A stretch of 64,000 bases of DNA, taken from the NCBI RefSeq assembly GCF_000017685.1, contig NC_010602.1:2553501-2617500 (forward strand). The letters are read 5' to 3'. Position numbers and translations under genes: made by a program. This DNA is from Leptospira biflexa serovar Patoc strain 'Patoc 1 (Paris)' (GTDB taxonomy: Bacteria; Spirochaetota; Leptospiria; Leptospirales; Leptospiraceae). The notes under the pieces are model-generated. The model saw only the letters and a program-made list of their open reading frames with translations. It ran no database searches and had not been told where the DNA came from. Positions 47,540-55,937 of the stretch are shown piece after piece (within the stretch, counting starts at the first letter, position 1; each line of letters starts with the position of its first letter).

Positions 47540-47564
47540 TCCGGATTCCCGTCCTAGGAAGACA
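47540..47564 (+). promoter_or_regulatory. 25-bp directional box, copy 4
   Basis: TCCGGATTCCCGTCC is followed by TAGGAAGACA. It is 57 nt upstream of the beta-propeller lipoprotein start and, in the opposite direction, 36 nt upstream of the kinase gene. Confidence 0.8.
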
Positions 47565-47585
47565 GGTTCCTCAATTTGAATTAGA

Positions 47586-47612
47586 ATTCAGTATTCAGTA
47601 TTCAGTATTCAG
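47586..47612 (+). repeat. Tandem heptamer ATTCAGT, nearly four copies
   Basis: Three perfect ATTCAGT units and a fourth partial unit run from 47586 to 47612. They lie between the 25-bp box and the ribosome site of the next gene. Confidence 0.9.
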
Positions 47613-47621
47613 GAATTTGTC

Positions 47622-49061
47622 GTGAAGAATCAATCCATAATTGTCAATATATTTATTATAATTTCTTATTTGATTTTAAATCTGTTTTGTGCTCCAACAA
47701 AATTAAACTCAACTTGTGATCCAGAGAGCAAAAGTTTTGCGATTACCGCATTACTAGAATTTGGTTCAAATGACGGATCATTTTTATGCCCTATATTTTC
47801 TGGTTTAAGCCCACTTCGGTTTCATTATGGCACCGATTTTTTAATTATACAACAGAATGAAACGATCAATCCAATTACTCCATTTTCATCTGAACCCATT
47901 GTTCATTGCGAATCGAATCCCACTCTTCCTCAAGGATTAATTTTAGCTGAGTCAAATTGTACGATTTCGGGAACTTCACTCATAGGAATTGATTCAACTA
48001 AATATTTCATCACTGCAAAAAGTAGTAACAAACAAACAACTATCCCATTGGTCATCAAATCTTTGTTTATTCCTAAGTATGCTTATGTTGCAAACGTAGG
48101 ATCGAATTTAATCAATTCCTATTCAATCAATGCGAATACTGGTGTATTAAATAATACAGGTTTTGTGGCAGCGGGAGGAGGACCAGAATCGATGGCGATC
48201 AGTCCTAACCAAAGGTTTTTGACTGTCGCAAATCGAAACACGAACAATCTCAGTCAATTTTCAATCAACCAAACCAATGGAAACTTAACTTTAGTCGAAA
48301 CGGTACCGAGCGGTGGGAGTACTCCAGTTTCAATCGTCTACCATCCCAAAAAGGATTTACTTTATGTAAGTAACTCTTATAACTATTCTACTTTTTCTGT
48401 TAATCCACTGACCGGGAATTTATTGTTGGTGAATACAGTGGCGCATACAGATGCATCAAGTGGAATTATAGTCGAACCATTTGGAAATTTTTTATATAGA
48501 GCCAATTACAGTGGTAATGCCATTGAGTCTTATCCGATTGATAGCAGTACAGGTTTTTTGAGCCAAAACCCAATTCAGTCGATCGGTAGTGGATTCCGAC
48601 CAAGAAGATTGGCATTCCATGCCAATGGAAGAACTTTATATGTGGCTTACGATACTGATAGTAATCTTTCGACCTATCAAATTGACTCAAATACAGGGTT
48701 CATGAGTTCAGTCTTCCCTTTAATACCCACCACAGGTAATGTTTCTGGCGCCATAACGACAGATCCCACTGGACGGTTTTTGTACATGGCGAACCGAGAT
48801 ACGAATGTTATTTCTATGTTTGCAACAAGCCCCGAGACAGGTGAGTTGTTTCCATTTTCTCCAACTACGATCCCTACAGGGACTGGACCCTTGGGGATCA
48901 CTGTGGATCCCTCAGGCAAATTTTTATATAATACGAATATTAATTCTGATACCGCGGGAATATTTACAATCAATCAATCGAATGGAATTTTAACATCAAA
49001 CGGAACTGTCGGAACCAGTACATCTCCAGCGGTAATTTTAACTTCAGGAACGAATCCTTAA
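47622..49061 (+). CDS. Beta-propeller lipoprotein of the lactonase/YncE type
   Basis: The start is GTG at 47622, with AGGA about 7 nt upstream. The signal ends LILNLFC. Residues about 60-150 look like a small Ig-type domain (TLPQGLILAESNCTISGTS). From about 155 on, repeated units of about 45 residues appear, each with a strand such as YAYVANVGSNLINSYSINANTG or RFLYMANRDTNVISMF, the seven-bladed lactonase-like propeller. In leptospires these proteins are surface-exposed binders rather than enzymes. It carries a 25-bp box and a heptamer repeat upstream. Confidence 0.87.
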   Translation: MKNQSIIVNIFIIISYLILNLFCAPTKLNSTCDPESKSFAITALLEFGSNDGSFLCPIFSGLSPLRFHYGTDFLIIQQNETINPITPFSSEPIVHCESNPTLPQGLILAESNCTISGTSLIGIDSTKYFITAKSSNKQTTIPLVIKSLFIPKYAYVANVGSNLINSYSINANTGVLNNTGFVAAGGGPESMAISPNQRFLTVANRNTNNLSQFSINQTNGNLTLVETVPSGGSTPVSIVYHPKKDLLYVSNSYNYSTFSVNPLTGNLLLVNTVAHTDASSGIIVEPFGNFLYRANYSGNAIESYPIDSSTGFLSQNPIQSIGSGFRPRRLAFHANGRTLYVAYDTDSNLSTYQIDSNTGFMSSVFPLIPTTGNVSGAITTDPTGRFLYMANRDTNVISMFATSPETGELFPFSPTTIPTGTGPLGITVDPSGKFLYNTNINSDTAGIFTINQSNGILTSNGTVGTSTSPAVILTSGTNP

Positions 49062-49240
49062 TCAATAAGGTAAAAATGATTGGTATTAAGATGAAGTGAA
49101 CATACCTATGACAAACATTCGATCGATTCCAATTCTCCTTAAAAGATTTTGTATGAAGAGTATTTAATCAAGGTTTTCTCTTTCAAAAATCTATGGGTTC
49201 GACAATTTGTTTTGCCGAACCCTTACAAATTTTACAAATT

Positions 49241-50008
49241 TTATCTTGTACCCTCGTTCATAATTTCGCTATGATTTTTGTTCAATCCAGCTGCTGTTAA
49301 GGACGGTGCGCGTACGTGACCCGCATACTGCGTGTAAGTCGTTTGCCCACTGACAAAGGATGTTTGGCACTTATCAAGTCCACCAGCACGATTGTATCCA
49401 CAAGAAGAGTGGAATGCAACTGCATAGTCATCAGCACCTGGCAAAATAAACGAAGAACCAAATCGAGTTTTATACCCTGGGACATGATTCACTAGAACGG
49501 AAGCTGTTAAGTTGTGATTGTATGCACCGCGAGCTGTTGTCACGACAAGTGATCGATCCATTGCGTTTCCAGATCCACCAACTAAATTTGCTAATTCAGA
49601 ACCGCCAGAAGCAGCCGCTAAAGCAGTTACCTTTGTGATATTGAATCCTTTTGAAGTGATTGTATCACCTAGATTTGCTAACCAATATTCAATCGCATAA
49701 CATCCTGCTGAATGACAAACCACCTTACACGTATTTGTTCCTTTACAATAATTCGTAAGGCCAGTTGCAATATTGGTTTGGGCTCTCGCCGTTCCATATG
49801 TCCTTGGATCAGTACTTCCGTCGTAGCCAATAAAAACCTTGGAACCTGAAACCGCATTGGCGTTTGTTCCCCAATAGCTGTTTACATCGGTAGTTCCGAC
49901 ACCGTCGTGGTTTTTACTGGATTTCCCGTGGATGAACACGGTGAATGTTTCGGCACTTATGCTAGTTGCAAATAGCATGGCCAAGATTAGGTTGATTGTC
50001 ATTTTCAT
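49241..50008 (-). CDS. Exported alpha/beta-hydrolase, lipase-like
   Basis: AAGGAG precedes the ATG at 50008, and the signal ends ATSISA. The mature 235 residues contain VFIHGKSSKNHDG (oxyanion strand) and VVCHSAGCYAIEYW, a G-x-S-x-G elbow with Cys in place of the first Gly. Later His residues (VAFHSSCG, GHVRAPS, KNHSEIM) could complete the triad. Several cysteines suggest disulphides. A lipase or acyl-hydrolase role is plausible but untested. Confidence 0.78.
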   Translation of the reverse strand: MKMTINLILAMLFATSISAETFTVFIHGKSSKNHDGVGTTDVNSYWGTNANAVSGSKVFIGYDGSTDPRTYGTARAQTNIATGLTNYCKGTNTCKVVCHSAGCYAIEYWLANLGDTITSKGFNITKVTALAAASGGSELANLVGGSGNAMDRSLVVTTARGAYNHNLTASVLVNHVPGYKTRFGSSFILPGADDYAVAFHSSCGYNRAGGLDKCQTSFVSGQTTYTQYAGHVRAPSLTAAGLNKNHSEIMNEGTR

Positions 50009-50037
50009 CTGATACTCCTTTTCAAGTAGCACCACGC

Positions 50038-50382
50038 TTACAATTTTGCCCAATTCGTGTCAAATATTATTACAAATGCCATATTTATCTCTGTTAAACA
50101 TATAAATAACATATAAAAACCAGCATTTCCGTGGATTCCCTCAGGGTTTGTCGCGAAAATCAGGAATAAAAAGGAGGCTACTGTAAGCAGAATGATCCAA
50201 ACGACTTCACTGAAAAAACTGGATGTGTTTTGTTTTTCTCGGAATTTCGGAATCAATAAAGATATTGTTTCCATCTTTGCAAGCGAATGGTATCTGATTC
50301 CAATTCCTTGGATTCCCAAAATTGCACTCCTAACTTGAATCAGGTGAATTTTCCAAAAAGGAATCACAAATGCACAACCCAC
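50038..50382 (-). CDS. Small membrane protein, unknown
   Basis: The 114-residue frame has two hydrophobic helices near its end (VVWIILLTVASFLFLIFA and FYMLFICLTEINMAFVIIF). The N-terminal part looks unconstrained, and an internal ATG at 50274 is a better start by content. No ribosome site or domain is recognised, so the gene may be spurious. Confidence 0.4.
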   Translation of the reverse strand: MGCAFVIPFWKIHLIQVRSAILGIQGIGIRYHSLAKMETISLLIPKFREKQNTSSFFSEVVWIILLTVASFLFLIFATNPEGIHGNAGFYMLFICLTEINMAFVIIFDTNWAKL

Positions 50383-50542
50383 TCTCCCAAATCAGTCAAA
50401 TCACAATGGCTTCTTCCTCTCTCCTTTCACTTTGATTGAACTTACATTTTTCCAATTTTTTAAAAAAAAATAGATTCGCCATGAAACTACCCAGTCTCGC
50501 ATGATCCTCATTGGATTCCGTTGATTCATTTCTCAATTTAAC

Positions 50543-52861
50543 ATGGGGAATTTATCGCCGAACAACCGTTATCATGCAATTATGTTCTCTAAGCCAACAT
50601 CCCTAGCGATTAAAGAAATCATCACAGGAACTGATTTATTCCTGAACCTCTCACCTGAAACAAAAGAACACCTAGCAAAGTCGTTCGTTAAAGTCAAAGT
50701 TCCCAAGAACAAGGTTGTGATCAAACAAGGAGAACACGGGGATGCACTCTATCTTGTGGCAACCGGAAGTTTTAGCGTTTATGTAACAACAGACGGAAAA
50801 AAAGAGAAAGTGGGTGAAATCAAACCTGGCAGTTGTTTTGGCGAAGGTGCTCTTGTGACAGACGAACCAAGGAACGCCACTGTGATCTCAGAGCAGATAG
50901 GAACCGTCTACAGAATTGGTCGTGAAGAATTCAAAAAAGCCTTCAAAGATCGTTCGGAAGAACTAAAGGCTTTCGTTAAACTGATCAGTCGTAGGTCACG
51001 TGCTTTGCATCGTAGTGTGTTTCGTCCTGAACCGAGGCGTATCAAAGAACTCATTTCGACAGTTTCCCTTTTTAGTGGCGTGGGTGCAAAACTCATCTCT
51101 GAGCTTGAACCTCAAATGGAATGGATCTTTTTACCTGGTGGAGAAACTCTCATGCGCCAAGGCGACAAAGCCGACGGAATGTATGTTGTCGTCAATGGTA
51201 GTCTTGTGTATGAAGTGAGAAATCTTGAGAACACCATTGTCTCTACTGGTTCTTTTTCCAAAGGTGATATCATTGGTGAAATCGCCCTTCTCACTGGGGA
51301 ACCGCGGACCGCCACAGTTGTTGCAACACTCTCCTGTGAGATAGTGAAAATCAGCACAGCTGCATTTGAAGCCGTTTTCTCCAAACATCCACCCAGCATG
51401 TATGCGATTACCAAACTGATCGCAGAACGATTCTCAAACGATCGGATGGGCAAACGAATGCCCAAACAAGCAAGGAGTATCATTACACTCTTCCCTTTAC
51501 AGAAAGATCTTTCTGCTCGTAATTTTGCTCAAAACCTTTCACAAGCTTTAAAAAAATTTGGACGCACCGCAATCATCGAAAGTCGCGATTTTAAAAAACG
51601 CCTTGGCAATCGAGAATATGCCGTTTCAGACTTACTCGAATCACTGTATCAAATGCAGGATTCCCATGAATTCCTAATCCTTTGCCCTGACTTTTAGGAC
51701 AAACTTTGGACAGAAACAATTCTACACCATACCAATCGCATTTTGTTGTTAAGTGAGGCGCATAGAACTGGTGGACTTACCGCAGAAGAAATCCGTTTTC
51801 TAGGCGATTCAGAAGAAGTCCTTGGTCCAACCCGCGAACTTGTTTTACTTTATTCTGATCCAAATGAAAAACCAGCCAATACCGCAAACCTAACACGAAT
51901 CAGAAAAACAGATTCAGTCAGGCATATCCGCACATATAGTAATCATGGATTTGAAAGTCTAACTCGCTTCATTACAGGACGTTCCATAGGATTCGCATTA
52001 GGCGGTGGTGGTGCAAAAGGCCTTGCCCATATCGGACTTCTAAAAGCCATGCAGGAAGAAAACATACCCATCGACATGATTGGAGGCACAAGTGCAGGTG
52101 CCCTTATGGCAAGTATTTATGCAATGGGTTATCATGCTCCCGAATTAGAACGTGTCGCGAAAGCTCTTATGAGCGACAAAAAAACTTTGAATGACTATAC
52201 GATACCAACGGTCTCTCTCATTCGAGGTAAAAAGTTCAACACTGTAATCAAAAATTTTGTTGGGAATCGAATGATCGAAGATCTATGGTTACCGTATTTT
52301 GCTGTAGCCACGAGCCTCACTAAATCCCAAAAAGTGATCTTCGATCGTGGACCTGTATGGAAAGCATTACGTGCATCGGCATCGATTCCAGGAATCTTAC
52401 CACCGTTCTACGAAAAAAACGAACTGCTTGTTGATGGAGCCATGCTCGATAACATTCCAGGAGCTGTGATGCGCGAGAAGGGAGCCGATTTTGTGATCTC
52501 TGTGGCGCTCTCTTCGGAAGGTGATTCCACTGCAGATGAAGTCTTCAGTGCCATCTATGAAGAAAATAATTCGGGGGCCTTACCTTCAGCACTTCGAATG
52601 TTATTCAAACGAATCATTGGCAAAACACAAAAACAAAAAGACGTCCCAAACCTTTTGAGTTTACTCATGCGTGCTACTTTTGTTGCCTCAGATGCGGCAA
52701 AAGCCAAAGCGAAGGCTGAATCAGATATTTTTGCTGAATTGCCAGTAGAGCAATATGGTCTTTTCGATTGGAAAAAATTCCACGAACTGGTAGAGATTGG
52801 ATATAATTATGGGAAGGCCAATGCCAAAAGTTGGAAAAAACAACTGGGGATAAGGGGTTAG
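50543..52861 (+). pseudogene. NTE-type patatin phospholipase with two cNMP-binding domains, split by an amber stop
   Basis: Residues about 25-140 and 170-290 are two cyclic-nucleotide-binding domains (GEHGDALYLVATGSF, CFGEGALVTDEPRNATV; DKADGMYVVVNGSL, GEIALLTGEPRTATV). The patatin domain follows in the same frame: ALGGGGAKGLAHIGLL, GGTSAGALMAS and DGAMLDN give the Ser-Asp dyad and oxyanion loop. One TAG at 51695-51697 interrupts the frame, with conserved-looking sequence on both sides (ILCPDF-stop-DKLWTE). The intact protein would be a cNMP-regulated lysophospholipase. The two halves may still be made separately. Confidence 0.85.
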
Positions 52862-52957
52862 TGACCATTTTCTAGAAACTAGGAAAAAAAACTTGCATGA
52901 CTTGGTTCCATTTCAAAAATTTTAGTAACAAATGTTAATCATTTTAATCCAAAAGAA

Positions 52958-54652
52958 ATGAATTCAAAGCAATTCACAAAAATGACAAAATTCAAACTAC
53001 ACTTGGTTTCGGTACCAAGCATCTTGGCTCTGTTCACAATATTTATGTCTATCAATTGCCAGCGATTAACATTGAATCATCCCTGTGATCCGAAATCCGA
53101 TAGTTATCTCTCGACCTTACTTTTATCCTCTGCCGCGCAAGGTCCCGTGCCGTATTGTGGCTTCCGCATCCAAACTCCTATCAAACTTTGGGAAAGCCAA
53201 GCGTATCTAAAAGCACCTAATGCCGATCCTTCGGATCAATTTGGAACTGCAGTTGGCATATCTGGAGATACGATTGTTGTTGGAGCCATCGGTGAAGCAA
53301 GTAACGAAACTACAATTACGAATGGAGAAAGTGCCAGTAGCGATAACTCTTTGGGTTTAGCGGGTGCCGTTTATGTATTCCAAAGGACTGGATCCACTTG
53401 GAGCCAACAAGCATATATCAAAGCACCCAATGCCGAAGCAAGTGACCAATTCGGTGTCAGCGTCGCGATTGATGGAGACACGATTGTCGTTGGTGCCAAT
53501 TTGGAAGATAGTAATCAAACGACCATTACCAATGGTCCTACGGCAAGCGGGGACAACTCGGTGTCTAATTCCGGTGCAGTTTATGTATTCAAAAGGTCGG
53601 GTTCCACTTGGGCCCAAGAGGCTTATCTCAAACCATCTAACGCAGAAGCTAGTGATCAGTTTGGATTTCCTGTAGCGATCTCTGGTGATACGATTGTTGT
53701 GGGATCTTATTTGGAGGACAGTAACCAAACATCCATTACAAATGGTCCTACGGCAAGCGGGGACAACTCGTCTACTGACTCTGGGGCCATCTATGTATTC
53801 CAAAGATCGGGTTCCACCTGGTCCCAACAGGCCTACATCAAACCTTCTAATGTAGAAACCCAAGATTTTTTCGGAAAAGGATTAGCCATTTCAGGCGACA
53901 CCATTGTGGCAGGTGCCAATTTCGAAGATAGCAATCAGATCACCATTACAAATGGCGGAATCGCAAGTAGCAATAACGGAGCTCTCAATGCTGGCGCCGC
54001 ATATGTATTCCAAAGGTCTGGTTCCACTTGGGTTGAACAGGCCTATCTCAAAGCGCCCAATGCAGAAGCTGGGGATCAATTTGGCGAGGATGTTGCTATC
54101 TCAAAAGATACAATCGTTGTCAGTGCTTTTGCCGAAGCAAGCAATCAGATCACAATCACTAACGGGCAAACTGCGAGTTCAGATAACTCCTCAACCAATG
54201 CAGGTGCGGCATATGTTTTCAAGAGGACGGGTTCTACCTGGACCCAGGAAGCTTATCTCAAAGCACCAAACGCAAAAGCAGACGAATATTTCGGCGTTTC
54301 ATTAGCCATTGAAGGAGATACGATTGCTGTCGGTACTATTTTTGAAGATAGCGGCCAGAGGACAGTTACAAATGGACAAACGATAAACATCGATAATTCT
54401 GCACCTCGGTCTGGCGCAATCTTTGTTTATGGAAGGACAGGATCCAATTGGGCCTTGAATGCATATCTCAAAGCACCAAATGCTGATACGGATGACCGAC
54501 TTGGAAATGTAATTGCGCTTTCTTTAGATACAATCGTTGTTGGAGTACCCCAAGAGGATAGCAATCAAACTACAATTACGAATGGGCCAACAGCAAGTTC
54601 GGATAACTCTTCTGTATCTTCCGGTGCCGCCTCTGTCTTTATTAGAAAATAA
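52958..54652 (+). CDS. FG-GAP repeat lipoprotein, seven 70-residue repeats
   Basis: The signal ends IFMSINC. From about residue 80 there are seven near-perfect 70-residue units, each like AYLKAPNADPSDQFGTAV, then SGDTIVVGA, a Ca-loop-like segment DSNQTTITNG, and AVYVFQRTGSTW. These are FG-GAP-type blades that should close one seven-bladed beta-propeller, with Asp/Asn loops able to bind calcium. Adjacent units share long identical DNA. It probably sits on the surface and binds other proteins. The next gene begins at the base after its stop. Confidence 0.85.
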   Translation: MNSKQFTKMTKFKLHLVSVPSILALFTIFMSINCQRLTLNHPCDPKSDSYLSTLLLSSAAQGPVPYCGFRIQTPIKLWESQAYLKAPNADPSDQFGTAVGISGDTIVVGAIGEASNETTITNGESASSDNSLGLAGAVYVFQRTGSTWSQQAYIKAPNAEASDQFGVSVAIDGDTIVVGANLEDSNQTTITNGPTASGDNSVSNSGAVYVFKRSGSTWAQEAYLKPSNAEASDQFGFPVAISGDTIVVGSYLEDSNQTSITNGPTASGDNSSTDSGAIYVFQRSGSTWSQQAYIKPSNVETQDFFGKGLAISGDTIVAGANFEDSNQITITNGGIASSNNGALNAGAAYVFQRSGSTWVEQAYLKAPNAEAGDQFGEDVAISKDTIVVSAFAEASNQITITNGQTASSDNSSTNAGAAYVFKRTGSTWTQEAYLKAPNAKADEYFGVSLAIEGDTIAVGTIFEDSGQRTVTNGQTINIDNSAPRSGAIFVYGRTGSNWALNAYLKAPNADTDDRLGNVIALSLDTIVVGVPQEDSNQTTITNGPTASSDNSSVSSGAASVFIRK

Positions 54653-55117
54653 ATGAAAAAAACCATTCCATTCCAAAAAGAAATCCTTCTCGTTACGGTA
54701 ACAACCCTTCTATGGACCGTAGTATATCTCCTTTTCCTACGTCCAATCTCCCAAAATGATTCCCGTTCTCGAACACCAAACCAAGTAGATGCACGAGGTC
54801 TCACTTCTTATCATAAACGAGAAGTGAATCTAACCATCACCAAACACAAAAATAAGATTCAAAATTGTTATCTTGAATATTTAAAAACTAAACCCTCACT
54901 AGAGGAAGGCAAAATTCAGTTTGATTGGCAGATAGAACCAGACGGAGATCCAACCAAAATAGAACTCATTCATTCTGATTTCTCCTCAAACATTCTAACC
55001 GAATGCATTCAAAATGAAATTGGTTCCTGGGAATTTCCACCACCAACCGAAAGATCACATAACACGTATGTAGATTATACCTTTCATTTCAAAAAAGAAG
55101 TAACGGTTTCCAATTAG
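54653..55117 (+). CDS. AgmX/PglI C-terminal domain (TonB-like) protein
   Basis: The ATG follows the FG-GAP gene stop directly. One N-terminal membrane helix (EILLVTVTTLLWTVVYLLFL) anchors a periplasmic domain with NKIQNCYLEYLKTKPSLEEG and FDWQIEPDGDPTKIEL, ending in EFPPPTE. This is the AgmX/PglI C-terminal fold, related to TonB C termini. It may help assemble or energise the upstream surface protein. Two cysteines lie in the domain. Confidence 0.8.
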   Translation: MKKTIPFQKEILLVTVTTLLWTVVYLLFLRPISQNDSRSRTPNQVDARGLTSYHKREVNLTITKHKNKIQNCYLEYLKTKPSLEEGKIQFDWQIEPDGDPTKIELIHSDFSSNILTECIQNEIGSWEFPPPTERSHNTYVDYTFHFKKEVTVSN

Positions 55118-55450
55118 AAAATATAGTTATCTTTATCTCCCGGTCGGCCCATCAAATCAATCGCAGGGCACGGTCCTCTAACTAAATTTTGTGAATTTGG
55201 GCGTTCCCAATTTGATTGGAGTATTGGAAATAGAATCTGGAAGGGTCGGGCTCTTTCGGGGTGCGCTCTCGCTTCCGTCCTTCGGACCAAGCCCTCCAGA
55301 TCCCTTACGCGGGAAAGTAGACCTAATTTCACCCGAAACGATCCTCTGGATCTCGGTGTTGGTGTGTAACTGCTTTGAAGTTAAAATGAGAGACCAGAAG
55401 AGAATTGATTTAATTTTGGGGGAATGGAATTATAACGATCAAACCTAATT
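55118..55450. other. 333-bp intergenic region with repeat copy 2
   Basis: No gene is supported. A frame at 55191-55448 crosses the repeat and reads as low-quality sequence. The repeat at 55242-55313 is the main content. Confidence 0.6.
55242..55313 (+). repeat. Interspersed GGGTCGGGCT repeat, copy 2
   Basis: It starts AGGGTCGGGCT, has CGCTTCCGTC and ACCAAGCCCT in the middle, and ends GATCCCTTACGCGGG. The ends match copy 1 and copy 3; the centre is a short TTCGG loop. Confidence 0.75.
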
Positions 55451-55720
55451 ATGCCCCTTAGCGAAATTCAATTAAAACTCATCCAAGAATCCAAAGGCAT
55501 TCTTGTTCGAAACCTTCACCTCACCACAGAGGAAGCAATCGAAGTCATTTCCAATGCCATTAAACGTGAGTTAGTTGTAAGAAAAATAACCATGGAAGTT
55601 TTGGAAATCAGTTCTCTATCCGTAAGAACATCCTTTGTTCGCGCAGTTGTCAAAAATGTCCAAGACCAAGTGATGAAAAATCCAAAATGGAAATCCAACA
55701 AATGTGGAAAGGTACATTGA
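55451..55720 (+). CDS. Small cytoplasmic protein, unknown
   Basis: The product has 89 residues and no signal. Its mixed alpha profile (QLKLIQESKGILVRNLHLTT, EEAIEVISNAIKRELVVRK) ends in a basic stretch. No family or ribosome site is recognised. The codon pattern looks coding, which is the only support. Confidence 0.45.
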   Translation: MPLSEIQLKLIQESKGILVRNLHLTTEEAIEVISNAIKRELVVRKITMEVLEISSLSVRTSFVRAVVKNVQDQVMKNPKWKSNKCGKVH

Positions 55721-55937
55721 AAAGTTTTACCAAACACTTTACAAAATTGTAAATCCTGACCCAGACTGAAATCGCAATTCCTCATTTCGCGCGATTGATC
55801 TTCTAGAAATTCCTTCCTATTTTCAATTATATATATCCATCAACTCAGTTACTTTACCCCCCTGAACAGGGGGTAAAGATTCGTGAATTATAAATTGACA
55901 AAACTAAAAAATTTTAAACCTTAACATCCTTATCAAA

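Noticed and set aside
50543..52861. Two separate genes instead of one interrupted gene
   Set aside because: Both parts are in the same frame, the sequence between them translates into protein-like residues (DKLWTE and on), and no ribosome site precedes the second part.
55191..55448. 85-codon plus-strand frame
   Set aside because: It runs through the interspersed repeat, has no ribosome site and its sequence looks like translated repeat.
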